Source: Artemisia argyi
Lineage: Eukaryota > Streptophyta > Magnoliopsida > Asterales > Asteraceae
DNA: 64,000 bases
Direction: 5' to 3'
Assembly: GCA_030686995.1 (NCBI GenBank)
Contig: CM060706.1
Coordinates: 142,189,505-142,253,504 of the forward strand
Shown here in pieces: positions 24,861-36,740 of the stretch (within the stretch, counting starts at the first letter, position 1; each line of letters begins with the position of its first letter). The notes under the pieces are model-generated. The model searched no databases and was not told the origin of the DNA. It was given only the letters and a program-made list of their open reading frames with translations. Made by a program: the position numbers and the translations under genes.

Positions 24861-25972
24861 TGTAGCAACCGCGAAATTTACAGGTCCTTACTCAACCTTA
24901 AATTCCAAATATTTTGTTGGGTTATGTTTGTGTGTTTACTTTTATAGGTGTTTGTGAGCTAGATCGCACGACACGGCACAACCTAGGGTCAAATATACGT
25001 TTTATAAGATGATTTTAACTTTTTAACATAAATACGCATATGTATAATCAAGTTTAATGGAAAAATGATTTTTTAAAACTAATGGCGCGACTTAAAAAAT
25101 TATTCGGTCACATTTGGTAGGAATTACGAACCCTTAATCACATCTCGTTAAAGTTTAATAAAAAAAAAAACAAAAAACAACAACATGGATGGTCCTTGTG
25201 GTGTTGACCCGCGCCCCTTCCATCCCAAAATAATTTGCAAGCAAAGCCCCTAGTGGTAATAAAAACCCTCACCCTTCTCTTTCCTCTTCATTTTAACACA
25301 AACCCTAAAGATATTATACTCCCTCTCCTCCTTCTCCTGCTGCCGCCACCTACTACATCACCACCACACACCACCGCCCACTTCTACCTCAAAATAAACA
25401 CACCACCTTCATCACCATCACGCATACATCCTTAATCCATTTTACACGCGCCTCAAACTCTTACACCATCACCCACGTGCCTTCACCGTCACTACCACTT
25501 GTAGATCCGATTAGATCTAAGCTTTTGGAAGGTAGGTAACACCGATTCACACCCTTGTGTGACTCGGTGTGAGTTAACTTGTGTTTAACGAGTTGACTAT
25601 TCACATTTTTGGTTATATTTGGGCAAGAAACAAATGGGATAACACGTTTTAATAACTAAAAATGATAATGAAGAGATTGGGTATCATGGTTTACTGATTT
25701 TGAGGTCGGGTCGAGCCAACACCGTGGGTCAAAAACCACGGCTGTAACTTTCTAGTGTTGGGTTATGAGTGTCGAGTCTTATTCTTTAGTTCTTCTTATC
25801 ATTTTGTGTTCTTATTTTGTTTGAATTAATGTTTGGTAAACTCCATTTCAGTCGAGTAGTAGGTTTAGGGTTGGAGTTATTTTGGGTTAAAAAGGGAAGC
25901 TGTGATGTTGTTGTTGTTATTGTGGAGTGCAGCTGAGGGTTGATTTATGTCGTGTGGTGCCGAGAGAGCTAG

Positions 25973-26125
25973 GCCGAGACCATTAGGGTCTCGGCAATAA
26001 TATGGTTGTGTTTTTATTGTTGTTGTTGTTGTTGAAATTAATGTTATTGTTGTCATCATATTTTGGTCATTGTTGTCATGGGTTTGATGCCGAGGAAATA
26101 GGGCCGAAACCACTAGGGTCTCGGC
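25973..26125. repeat. Two copies of a GCCGAGACC hairpin in the B 5' LTR
   Basis: At 25973-25995 GCCGAGACC and GGTCTCGGC face each other around a 5-base loop. At 26103-26125 the same structure recurs with one change in the left arm. The 3' LTR has the counterparts at 50841-50863 (right arm mutated) and 50965-50987 (perfect). Confidence 0.75.
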
Positions 26126-26743
26126 AAGGAGCTGAGACGAGGAGGATAATGATATGGGTATTGTTGTGGAAATTAGAATGACGGAGATTAGGTTAGAAAC
26201 GAGCCGTAGTCGGTCGTTATTGTTGAAGTTTGAATTGCGGTGAATTGTATATTATTGGGGGACATACATTACTTATGGATGTTTTGGGCGAAGTCGAGTC
26301 CCGCCGAGATTTTGTAGTCTCGTGCGGCCTCGACGAGCCAAAAGTGACTATTTGATTATCATTGGACTATTAGTATAACTTGTTGGCCCGAGATATTGTG
26401 GACTCGGATGGTGACTCGAAACATAGAATAACTCGTAAAAATAATTATCCGTGAATGTTTTAATGACACGTAATTATATATAAGTTAATTTGAAATATTA
26501 ACTAACAAATGAAAATTTGTTATTTAATATTTAGAAGTTAACGACAACTATTAAATGACGATACGACATATAACATTTTCTATTTAATTGGAAATATTAA
26601 GTAATGTTAAACGTTAATTAATATTTTTAGTTAAAAAGAAAATGTTAAATGACAATAAAAGTGTTATTTAATATTTGATGGAAATAATTAATGAAGCGAG
26701 ATAAAATTTAAGGTGAACGAGTTATTAAATATTTTGAGGGCAC

Positions 26744-28149
26744 TGATGCGTGGGAATCGCACCTTGCTTTACCTCTCGAGGGATCCCGAGAAGCTTACAA
26801 CCCCCACCAGGCAGTGTACCTGATCGTTGTAGTATAGTATAGTGACAAGTACCGGGGGATTGATCGTTCAGCTTAGGAATAGTGTCGCTAGGATTAGAAA
26901 ACCTAATTAATAGTTCTAGAGGTGAGAGATGATTATTTTTGTATTTTTATATTTTATGAAAGCAATTAAAATCTCGGTTTTTAGAAGAGTGGGCGGAATT
27001 AGTTGCTATTCAACTAACCCAAAGCTATTATATAATTAAAATAAAATAATGAAAATGAAATTAAACTAATTTAAACTAAGGTTGTGAGCAGTAATTGGAG
27101 AAATTGTGTTTACTTAGACTTCATTACTCCCTAGATATCTTTTACATGTTAATTACTTGTTACACTTGTATGAATGACGGATTGTATTCCTTAATACCAT
27201 TCGTGGGGTGGCATACATAACTCCCCAACTCTATGAGCTCTTATCTCCTCCTACACCATGACCCAGCACAACTATAGGGATTGTAAACAGTGGCTCATGC
27301 ATTAAATACAACCAATAAAGACCTAGTACGCCTCGGTTCATGTTTCTTAAGACGTTCAAGCATGTTACCATTTGGAGATCTGCCAGTTTTCTTAAGCCTA
27401 ACATATAAATCATTCATTCAAAACAAGAATAGACAAGTAATCAACACGTAATCAACATCTAGGTTTCATTAGATCTAAGCAAACACAAGAGAGATCTAGC
27501 CTAGCATAGTAGAATTGAGACAAGAACAAGAGATAAACAACCAACACATAGACATATTGATTGAATTGAAAGTACACTTATCTCAATTACAATGCAAGGT
27601 CTCAAGGGTTTGGAACCCTTGAAAAACCTGTGAAAGAGGCACCAAAATCGTCTTTAGTGTTTCACCAAAACTTCTCCCCTTTTAATGAAAAAACTAGAAA
27701 ACTATATATAGGAAAAACAGTCTGACGGCGTCAAGAGTTAATTCTGACGCCGTCACCTCACCGCCATAAACTTCCTCGGACGGCCTTGATCCACTTATGA
27801 CGGCCTATGTGACGCCGTCACCACCCACGGTAAATTATTCTTGGCCACTTTAACGCCGTCACCAGTACGTCTGACGCCGTCACCACCTTCGATATTTAAT
27901 TCTTCATGTCTGATGCCATCAAGCTTTTGGTCTTGACGCCGTCACCTTGTATTTTCAGCTTGGATTTTTGGTACTTTGCCGTTTTCTTCACTTTATGCTC
28001 CAAAAACGTCCAAAATAGCCTCTTTTCCAGAATTCACTCTCCAAACACCTAAAATCACAAAAGGAACGATTTAGGGCAATATTTGATCAAATAAAGTCGG
28101 ATTCGGGCTTAAATGACCCCCTAAAAACGGATCATTTTTCGCCTCATCA
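26744..28149 (-). repeat. 3' LTR of element C (1406 bp)
   Basis: Bounded by TGATGCGTGGG on the left and GCCTCATCA on the right. By eye it differs from the 5' LTR of C at only about six substitutions and two small indels, so the insertion is young. Confidence 0.92.
27722..27944 (-). promoter_or_regulatory. Array of TGACGSCGTCA dyads in the C 3' LTR
   Basis: Five or more units lie between 27722 and 27944, and a TATA box (ACTATATATAG, 27701-27711) follows on the minus strand. One unit reads TGATGCCATCA (27910-27920) where the sister LTR has TGACGCCGTCA; both CpGs have decayed. Confidence 0.7.
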
Positions 28150-30643
28150 TATACCCTTACACTTGAGATTTGCTTGTCCTCAAGCAAATGAGCTTTTATT
28201 CTACTCAAAAGACAAGTTAGGGGTCATTTAACACTAATATAAAAGTAATTACAACAAATAATCGTTCCACTAAAGACCAATAGACAAGCACGGAGGTCAT
28301 ACACAAGCACCTCACAAATAGTGTTTAGATACTCACATCTCTCGGGTGTAATAAAGTAATATAACATTATGGAAATGGAAGATATCTCTCACTACCTGTC
28401 ATAGCAAAATAGATTACCATAGGCTTGGGAAAGGATCAAACCTCCACCACATGGCGTAAGCACCTAGGATAAACTATCAAAGAGGTCTTTTTAAAGGGTT
28501 GTAACGTTAGGTATAGGGATATGAATTACACGGTTTGGTTGGATAAAGGAAGTTTTACTGGTGGCGAGTTAACAATCTTAGTTAATTACATGTACAAGAT
28601 GGCGTTGCTAAGCCAAGACTAGACTCGACTTAAGCTAATAAATGAAAAATAACAAAAACATAAAATGAACATAAAATAAAAACGGGATGGTAGTCCGTAT
28701 GTTTTTTTTTTTTTTTTTTTTTTTTTCTCTTTTTCCTTTTTCTATTTTTTTTTTCTTTTCCTTGATTTTTCAATTTTTTTTTTTTTTTTTTTTTTTGCAT
28801 ACACTCTTACCCTACCATCCGAAATAATACATCATAGGGGATGAGAATTCCCCTTACACTTGAATCTTTACATACTTTACAATTAACTAATCTAATGACT
28901 CGAATTAAGAAAATTAAAACACTTGGAGCACTTTTAAGATTAACGCACGTATGGGGGTAATAAGTGATGTTCTTCCCCATTACTCCATAAAATAAGTACT
29001 TACCCACGAGTCCCAATCGTCCCAAAACAATATGTACAAGGATATGACTCAACTTAGCAACCATGTAATCAATTAGAAAGTTAACTTAGGGTTTAACAAA
29101 TAACAATAATGCACTAAAAATGAGCGCATACACGGAAGGCTAAGGCGATTTGGTTGTACATTTAAGTGGGGTGTAACAAATTCTTCCTTTAAGTAAAATG
29201 CTTAAAGTTAGAAACGAAAAGATAGGCTCGGAGGGGTGTACTAGGGGTATCGTGTACAAAAAATGAGTACAACGCTAAGGGTGTGGGAAAAATTAGTTGA
29301 CTTAACTAGCCAAGTAATATGACTTAAATGGTCAAGTAATTATAATACGGGTTTAACACAAGGGTGATCCTAATGCCTCTTATCATGTAGTAAATCCTAC
29401 CACACGAATGTAGTCTCACTAGCGGTCTCGGGATGCATCACTAACGCAAGTTCTAGAATCTAAATGCTACCGGTACACTCATAAGCACTAATAATGAATG
29501 CTTTTCCTATCAAATCTAAAGGCGAACCTCACATTTTTGGGTGGAAAATTTTTCTGAATATACGGTTATGTGCTAGTCATACAACCTCCTATCCATGAGA
29601 CGCTTGCTATGGCTAAAGTTTTACTCCTAAATGTTGTAAAAAATTTTAAATTTGGCGCTAAAATTACACTAACAAGTATTTCTCGTAGTCTTATTACTCA
29701 TCTACTATCAAACAAATCAAACTCAAGCGAAAGTGCATATGTAAGGTATCATCTTTTTACCCTCCCCTTACACTTAAGATGAACATTGTCCCCAATGTTC
29801 AAGTAAAGAATGTAAAAGTTAAAAAGTAAAGAGAATGAAATCAAATACTCTCCTGATTCGCTCGGTATGGATTTTAGTTGGCCAGGTTAAATCTTCTTCC
29901 AAGAAAACGAACAATCAAAGCTTCCCTTCCAGAATATAAATCATCTTCTTGTCACAAATAACCTGTAAATCCTGACAAAAGTAGACAAGGCAACCTCGCG
30001 TAAAATCGGCGGCATCCTATATAAGTTACTAAATCCTAGAAAACAAAGTAAGATATAATGCTTGTGGAATGAAGTTTGCAGATTTCCTGGAGATTATAAA
30101 ACTTAATAATTCACAAAAACCATAAGACTCCGTTAGAAAAACAAAACCGGTAAAATTTCCAGATTTTAACTCCTGACGCCGTCAAGAGCAAACCCTGACG
30201 CCGTCAGAATGGACCTGCAGAAATTCTTATGTTAAGTTTCCGGAAAATTTCTGGAAAAACTTTGTCCTACTTCCTGGAAAATCCTGCAAAACTTCATTAT
30301 GACTCAATACAAGCATTTGACTCTAACAAATACGAATATACATGTTCATTAAATATTGTGGAGAATCATGATCGGTTTGTTTCTTAAAAACATATTTGGG
30401 GTTTCCCCTTACACTTATCTTTTGCAAAAATACCTCTAGGTTGAAGTTAAGACTAGGCTAAACAACATAATAAAGTATTTCCACTTTTTAGTAGAGAAAC
30501 ATGATCAACCAACAATAAAAATAAAACATGCATACGGAAGCAAATAACAATCAAACAAATAAAAATCACACAAAACATGGGTTGCCTCCCAAGAAGCGCT
30601 TTTCTTTATTTACGAGTCTTGTAGCTAGACTCAAAGTCGTGGG
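28150..30643 (-). other. Long 3' non-coding region of element C
   Basis: No ORF is supported. It is collinear with 53880-56363 of element A read in reverse (for example CATACGGACTACCATCCCG and the ACCGCTAGTGAGACTACATTCG block). It holds two T-rich tracts (28702-28726 and about 28774-28796), A-rich in the element's own sense, and a pair of TGACGCCGTCA dyads at 30174-30184 and 30196-30206. Confidence 0.65.
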
Positions 30644-31540
30644 TTAACGTGTATCGCTTATGCTCACGTAACCAAGTGTGAGCCATCTAATAGTCGCCTC
30701 ATCTTTCTTGTATTCGTCTCCTAACTCTAAGCACCCGCGATAATATCTTTTATTCTTTTCATACGTGTACTTAAGTCCTTTTCTCTCATCATTCTCACTT
30801 AGCATTTCCATAGGTGGATACTTACTACACTTTTCCATGGAGAAATCCTTGAACCTAGGGTGTGTGCGGGGCATTTGATAGACAAATTCTTCATCCCCAT
30901 CCGAGAATGTAATTAACCCTTCTATGAGTTTTTCATCGAGGTTGGTCAACCGTTTGAAAGGTCTTCCAAACACAACTTGGGTCAATTTATCATCAATAAA
31001 TTCTCCTAGATTCTCCATAACCATGAATTCAACAAGATAAACCAAACTTCCTACAAACACATGTAATGGTATTGCCCTAGCCACAATGTTTTCTCCTTTG
31101 TGTTCTAACTCATCTACCATGATTTTATTGTATTCATTACGTGAGATTATGTTCATGGGAAGAGATGAGTTGAGATAGGCGTTAAAGCTCTTAAATCCAA
31201 TCTTACAAGGGAATTGCATGTTAAATGAACTATCACACTCAATCCTAGTTCTAGGGTCAACATACCTAAGAGGGTTTACTTCTTCTTCCATTCTATCCAC
31301 ATTAATCACATCACCATCATCAAGATCCTCATCGGAGTCTGAATAGTAAAAAGGACTAGCCCTATGGTCATTATCATGATCAGACTCTTCTAACTCAGAA
31401 TTATTGTCAAAGTGGTGGTTGGGTGACAGGTTAGGTGGGTTCTCATTTTCTGCTAAAGGAAGTGGGACGGGCATTTGGAAAATCCTACGACGAAAAACAC
31501 GAATAACAGGAATCGAGCGATCAATGTTATTGTTATCCAT
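30644..31540 (-). CDS. 298-aa ORF of element C with a retropepsin-like region
   Basis: This is the only ORF of element C, starting MDNNNIDRSIPVIRVFRRR about 140 bp inside the primer site. Residues 1-95 are acidic and low in order (SDSDEDLDDGD). Residues of about 105-215 follow the plant retroelement aspartic-protease layout: CKIGFKSFNAYLNSSLPMNI, then SRNEYNKIM, a VFVGSLVYLVEFMVMENL strand and a VVFGRPF motif. The D-S/T-G catalytic triplet is not visible (YLNSS stands in its place), so proteolysis is doubtful. The C-terminal part (about 230-298) is unrecognised. The frame is uninterrupted and fits the youth of the insertion. It could also be read as the C-terminal half of a deleted Gag. Confidence 0.65.
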   Translation of the reverse strand: MDNNNIDRSIPVIRVFRRRIFQMPVPLPLAENENPPNLSPNHHFDNNSELEESDHDNDHRASPFYYSDSDEDLDDGDVINVDRMEEEVNPLRYVDPRTRIECDSSFNMQFPCKIGFKSFNAYLNSSLPMNIISRNEYNKIMVDELEHKGENIVARAIPLHVFVGSLVYLVEFMVMENLGEFIDDKLTQVVFGRPFKRLTNLDEKLIEGLITFSDGDEEFVYQMPRTHPRFKDFSMEKCSKYPPMEMLSENDERKGLKYTYEKNKRYYRGCLELGDEYKKDEATIRWLTLGYVSISDTR

Positions 31541-31680
31541 CGAAATTGTTTACGAACAAAGAACACAAAGAAATAAGATAGACTAAAGAAGACCTAAAAA
31601 TAAAAATAAAAATCTTACTAGAAAGGAATCTAGCAAGTAGACCTAATAAAAAGAAATCCTAACCTAGACAATAACTATTC

Positions 31681-31697
31681 CCCGGGCTGCGGCGCCA
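31681..31697 (-). other. Primer-binding site of element C
   Basis: On the minus strand TGGCGCCGCAGCCCGGG lies six bases inside the 5' LTR (which ends CGCATCA at 31704). It is the same type as in element A. Confidence 0.75.
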
Positions 31698-31715
31698 AAA
31701 ACTTGATGCGTGGGA

Positions 31716-32025
31716 CACTACAACAAAATGAAGCTATTGCAGCATTTTAGAAGCGACACTTTTGAAAATTGTTGCCTTTTAGACTTGAATAATAATAAAG
31801 CAACATTTTACTATATAAGTGTTGCATTTAAGGATCTAATGCAACATTATTTTATGAGTGTTCCATCCATTAGAAAAAAAATACATCACTTTATAAAAGT
31901 GTTGCACTTTTTGGTGGAAAATTATAACACTTTGGTCCAAAATGCTGCAAATCTTATTCAATCACGCAACATTTCAAAAAGTGTTGCACAACATTTCGAA
32001 AAGTGTTGCGTTCACATATGTTTTT
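31716..32025. repeat. Left subterminal repeat region of CACTA D
   Basis: GTTGCA and its inverse TGCAAC recur with short spacing (AAAAGTGTTGCAC, GCAACATTTC, AAAGTGTTGCG). In CACTA elements such subterminal motifs bind the TNPA protein. The 123-codon ORF here is a by-product. Confidence 0.75.
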
Positions 32026-32389
32026 ATGCCACAAACTCTTCAATTTTACTAAACGGTTTAGGCTTCGATGTTAGTATATGAGATTGATATCACAGGTTTA
32101 TAAATTCTTTACTTAATTAGTTAATCACACGACAGACTCATATTTGGATCAAGAACATATGAAGATGTCAAAATGATTCTAATTTCAAATATAAGTATAA
32201 ACACTTGATTTAGCAATTACAAACCAGAGTATTAACTAGAAGTCTAGAACAAAACAATAAAAATCACATTAACATGATGTAGATTCAGACATGAACAGCT
32301 ATGGGGACAAAAAATCTCAGAGAATACAAAGTGTCTAAGAGTGATTATTATAATGACTTTTAATTACCTAAAATCCATCATCATATAAT

Positions 32390-32935
32390 TTGTACAGTTG
32401 AAATCGCCTCCTTGAACTTCTATCATCATTAGCTTCAGTCATTTACATGTGCTTCTTCTCAACTGCAGCCTTCCATCTTTGTCAATCGACAACCTTAGTT
32501 ATACTCGCCATTTCTGTCATATATCTACAACCAAGCTAAAATCATTATTGATTACACTTAAGTAATTATCCAAAAAAAATATATAACATAAGCCACCAGA
32601 TATGTACTTTTAACAGCAATTGTATTTATTGCGACGTAAACTAATAATAAAATATTACTGTGAAATATAAGAACAAGGCTATATTCTCAAAGACACCACT
32701 ATCTAATAACCATTTTTCGCCAGCAACTAAGAGCATAAACAGAGACAGGACCAAGAACAGGATAGTAATGATCTGTGATGCTAAGTAATATGTACATATT
32801 CTCAAAGACACAAATTCTTCAATGTTATTCAACATCAAGTTTGATCTCTTCCCCCCACTTGTAAATCCCTTCTTGCTTTGCTTGCATTTCTTCTGCGAGA
32901 CACTTAGAAGACACGTACATCAAGAGACAATAAAA
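32390..32935 (-). pseudogene. Exon-like fragments of unknown origin inside CACTA D
   Basis: Two minus-strand pieces look protein-coding. One (about 32840-32925) reads CLAEEMQAKQEGIYKWGEE then IKLDVE and a stop. The other (about 32392-32520) reads MTEMASITKVVD, a stop, QRWKAAVEKKHM, a stop, then MTEANDDRSSRRRFQLYKLY up to a TAG. I do not recognise the parent gene. They may be captured host exons or the element's own second gene in decay. Confidence 0.3.
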
Positions 32936-34559
32936 ATTAATCGAAATGCAGCTTACAACATCAACCGTGGATTAATCAAGTTTTATTAGACAAACAACCC
33001 CCTTATATTGTTTAGCACCACAATATCGAAAAGATACATAACTTAAGTCCTATCAATAAGCAATCCAAACAACACACTATGTATAAGTCAAGGGACATTA
33101 ACTAGAAACATGAATAGAGATAGAAAAAAGATGACAAGATTACCACTTAATCAGCCTCTCATGTAACATTCCAAAACCATGACAAACGGGCACATCTGAA
33201 GCACCTGACTTTGACGTCTTGCTGTAAATTCCCAACTTGGATTGGTATTTAATAAGATGTAGAATTTGAGACGGGTAATAAAAGATGTATACTAAGAAAG
33301 TGCACAATCTAAAATGAAGATATGAAAACCACCATTAAAGCACCAACCCATAGAAACTCCCACGCTCCAAATTGTAGAGTCTAACATTGAGAATTTGAGA
33401 GAGTTTAATTATTTTCAAAACTATAATAAATAGTAACTTAGACATGCTAACATTTCAAGTGAATTTACCAACAGAATACTCAATTTGCATATCGAGAACA
33501 TCACCAACAATGTTACTTCTAATACCATATGTTTTTAATACAAAAAATCTATACAAAACCCACACTTACAGGAAAACCCGAACATGCGTTTTTATAAATG
33601 CTTACAGCGTCTTATCAAGTATCAAACTTTGGACAAAATTGTTACAAATGCAAGGCATCAAATTATAACAAGATGTGCTTAACATTTAAACTTGTGACAT
33701 GGTAACAACATATAGCTAGAACTGTTTAGTTGTTTATGCTGAACCAGGAAACCATAGAAACAGAATGTACCTATCCTTTCTATAACATTAAAGCCTATCT
33801 AACCACTAAACAACCTAAGCACTTTAGTGACAAAGACACTACTCCATCAGTAAAAACATTTTTAGTACATAGTAAATGAACAAGGGTTAGTGTTGTTTGA
33901 TTACACTAATGCGTTGAACGGGTTTAAGTAATAATTACATCTCACAGCCTTTTTTCTTCCAAAATTCTACATGTTTTTATGTTATTAGTTTATCATTATG
34001 AACTAATTTACAGATCTCCTTAAATCACTATGTTTGTGTTAATCATAATGCACATCAATTCAAATAAAGTTTAGTATTTCGTTGGTTGTTTTATCGAATG
34101 TTTCTTCACATTTTGTCATATTGGTGTTACATCGTTTATTTTTAGTTACATGAATTAAGACGAAATCAATCCCCAATATTTATATGTATAAAAACACAGA
34201 CATAACTGTACACATATTAATAGAATTTATTGCTAAAATTCCATTTAGACATTTCAGCAAACACTTGGCATTCACAATTTGGAAATGTGTAACAAATATA
34301 AGTGCAAACAAAGACAAGTAGACAACCAAAAAATGAAATATACTATGCAACGAACAACGAATGGAGAGATACATATACCCTGTTTTGTTAGTAGGTGACT
34401 TCCTTGTTTTCGGTTTGTCCACTCAAAATTAGACCAGGTGTATATGGAGAAAAAGTCAGAAGGGTGGTGGTGGTGGGTTATCATGGTTTGGACGCTTGTA
34501 AGTGGTTGAGAATGGAGATGAAGAAACGTGGTGTCTAACTGTCAACTGTGGGTAAATAA

Positions 34560-34631
34560 TTTGGCGGGAGATTACCGGGGGAAATTAGCGGGCTATGAAA
34601 AGATGGCCAAATTACCTGTAATTTGGCGGGA
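34560..34631 (+). promoter_or_regulatory. Two E2F-like sites (TTTGGCGGGA) in CACTA D
   Basis: TTTGGCGGGA occurs at 34560-34569 and 34622-34631 within a short direct duplication (AATTTGGCGGGAG, later TTAG(C/T)GGGCTAT). It matches the E2F consensus TTTSSCGC-type core with the common GGGA end. Occupancy is not shown. Confidence 0.45.
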
Positions 34632-34759
34632 GGATTAGTGGGCTATCTAAACATAGAGACTCTTAAGTATTACCACCAATCAAAAGAAGTTGAATTATAT
34701 TTGAAAGTTTGTACTGAAATTTTATAAAACTAACATTTCGTGTAGTGTACAATATTAAA

Positions 34760-36136
34760 AAAAAAATTAATAAAAAAGTAAAAAAAAAAAAAAAAAAAAT
34801 ATAGAGTCATGAGTTGTAACTAGTGGTGTCAAAAAACCAAACATATTCGAACTCGACCCGAACTCGAATAAGCCTATTTGAGTCGGGTTACTCGGGTCAA
34901 TAACTTTATTCGTGTTATTAGGGTCAACACAAGTAAACCGAATACTAAATAGGGTCGGGTATCGGGTTGAAAATATTTGGTTGACTTAGGTATGAGTCAA
35001 CCCAATTGACTCGAACGAGGATTTTTTTACATTTTTTTATATACTTTTTATATGAATTCTATATGTATTTAATTAACTAGCGAATTTTTTAGTCATTTTA
35101 TTCATATTCAAGTCAACCCCGAACCCGAATAGACACGACCCGACTAACCCAAGAGAATTGAATAAGGTCAGGTTCGGGAATAGTGTTTTTAACCTCAATC
35201 TTACTTTGACCCGACCTAAATTAACCTGAACCGACCAACCCGACCCGACTAGCACCCTTAGTTCTAACAATATCATAGTAGGATATAAATCTCTATCACA
35301 TGACATCAGGAGAATGTAAGAATATTTTCACTCCTATGTTGTTAGGGTGTGGTGTATATTGAAAAACTAGAAGACTCTCCCATGGTTCAATGAGATAAAT
35401 GGTGCATGTGAAAAATATTTGTACTATAAACTAGTTATAATGCTCGCGCACGCGCGAGTTTTTTTAAAATTTTTTGAAATAATTATTTAAAAATTTTGTT
35501 TTTTTTTAATTTTTTTGAAATAATTATTTAAAAATTTTAATCCTATTGTTAATTGCATCTTATCTATATTTTTTGTATTTATCTTCTACTTGTGTTGTGG
35601 ATAAATATAAAATAAATAATCTTTTTTTAAAATATTTTATCTATATTTTTTGTATTTATCTTCTACTTGTGTTATGGATAAATATAAAATATTACCTAAT
35701 AAGAGAATGATTTTTTTTTTAAATAAAATTATTACTAAATCAGGTATGAATTGATTTTTTTGAAATGCAAAATTCCCAATAAGGATTTTGTTTTATTATA
35801 TAAAAGATGGGTTAACTTTTAATTCGTTTGAAGTTAAAAGGTCCTTTTTGTATCGACGGAAAGCCAAAAATGAGCCCAACGCCGTGACAACCAACCATAG
35901 GACATCCAACAACTAATTTTTATAAGCTATATGTTCGGACCCTCAATTTTGAAATTCCACGTATTTTTGTTATTTTTCATTTTTAGTTTGTTGCTATTTC
36001 TGATGTCATTTTTTGAAAGGCAATATATGCTAAAGCACATGGACACGAGAATAACAAACCAATAAACTGACTTTAGGACACATGGATATCACAAGGTGAT
36101 CGAATATCTAACATACTAAGATATGTCTCGGGATAG
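34760..36136. other. Non-coding stretch inside CACTA D
   Basis: No gene is supported. An A-rich patch near 34777-34799 is followed by a region rich in ACCCGA/TCGGGT words (34840-35260), a common decayed plant repeat type. At 35460-35700 there are two adjacent local duplications (the TTGAAATAATTATTTAAAAATTTT unit and the TATCTATATTTTTTGTATTTATC unit). Confidence 0.45.
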
Positions 36137-36740
36137 CTAGTTGAAGATGGGTTTCATCCAAGTGTCATCTTTCTCCGCATGAGAGACCTTTGCAGGCTGG
36201 ATGATGGACTTCTCGTTGATTACTTTCACTAGGACCTCCTTTCCGAAGTATTCGAATGTAAGCGCAACGAGTTTGCTTAGGGCGCCAGCTCGCTGATTCA
36301 TGCCTATATGGATATGAGTAATGGAGAAAGATGTGAAGTATGGTAAGATCTTAGGGGATATCATCCCTGCTGTTTACAGCAGGGAGTTACCTGCTGTCCC
36401 TCACAAAATCCACTCCCCGATGTTACTAAATGGTCCCTGAATGTTCATTTTGCAGCAAAAATGGTCCCTGTTGAAGCCTTTACAGCAGCAAAAATCACTG
36501 CTGTTTACAGCAGTGACAATTTTCCCAAGATCTTATTGACATGTTCCAACTATAGCTTCATTGGTCCTTCCTTTGCTATGTACTCGCCTTTACTTGAGTA
36601 GTTGCCATAATGAGTATATGAATACTTGGATCCTTTTGACTTTCAATGTTTTAGCTATGCGTAAGCCTGCTATTAGCGCTTCATATTCTGATTCGTTGTT
36701 CGAGGCATAAAAGTTGAACTTACCACATGTGTACATATCG
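36137..36740 (-). pseudogene. Tat/Ogre-type gypsy RNase H fragment, split by a MITE
   Basis: On the minus strand, upstream of the MITE, the sequence reads FNFYASNNESEYEALIAGLR then IAKTLKVKRIQVF, the conserved NNEAEYEALIAGL region of gypsy RNase H. Beyond the MITE it continues with GMNQRAGALSKLVALTFEYF (the xNxxADALSKL motif) and KDDTWMKPI, the linker toward integrase. The order and wording match the fragment at 58658-58958. At least one stop and frame changes are present, and no integrase follows, so this is a short relic carried by the CACTA element. Confidence 0.7.
36354..36526. mobile_element. 173-bp Mutator-type MITE inside the gypsy relic
   Basis: The left terminus GGGGATATCATCCCTGCTGT and the inverted right terminus GGGAAAATTGTCACTGCTGT are partly matched and share CTGCTGTNTACAGCAG, itself a palindrome. 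A perfect 9-bp TSD AAGATCTTA flanks it (36345-36353, 36527-36535). No coding content. Confidence 0.82.

Noticed and set aside
25235..25435. 66-codon Pro/Leu-rich ORF, repeated at 50102-50302
   Set aside because: It lies in the CT-rich part of the two B LTRs; it is low-complexity and without coding signature.
27231..27413. Identical 60-codon ORFs here and at 42753-42935 as a duplicated gene
   Set aside because: They lie at the same place in the two LTRs of element C and follow from LTR identity.
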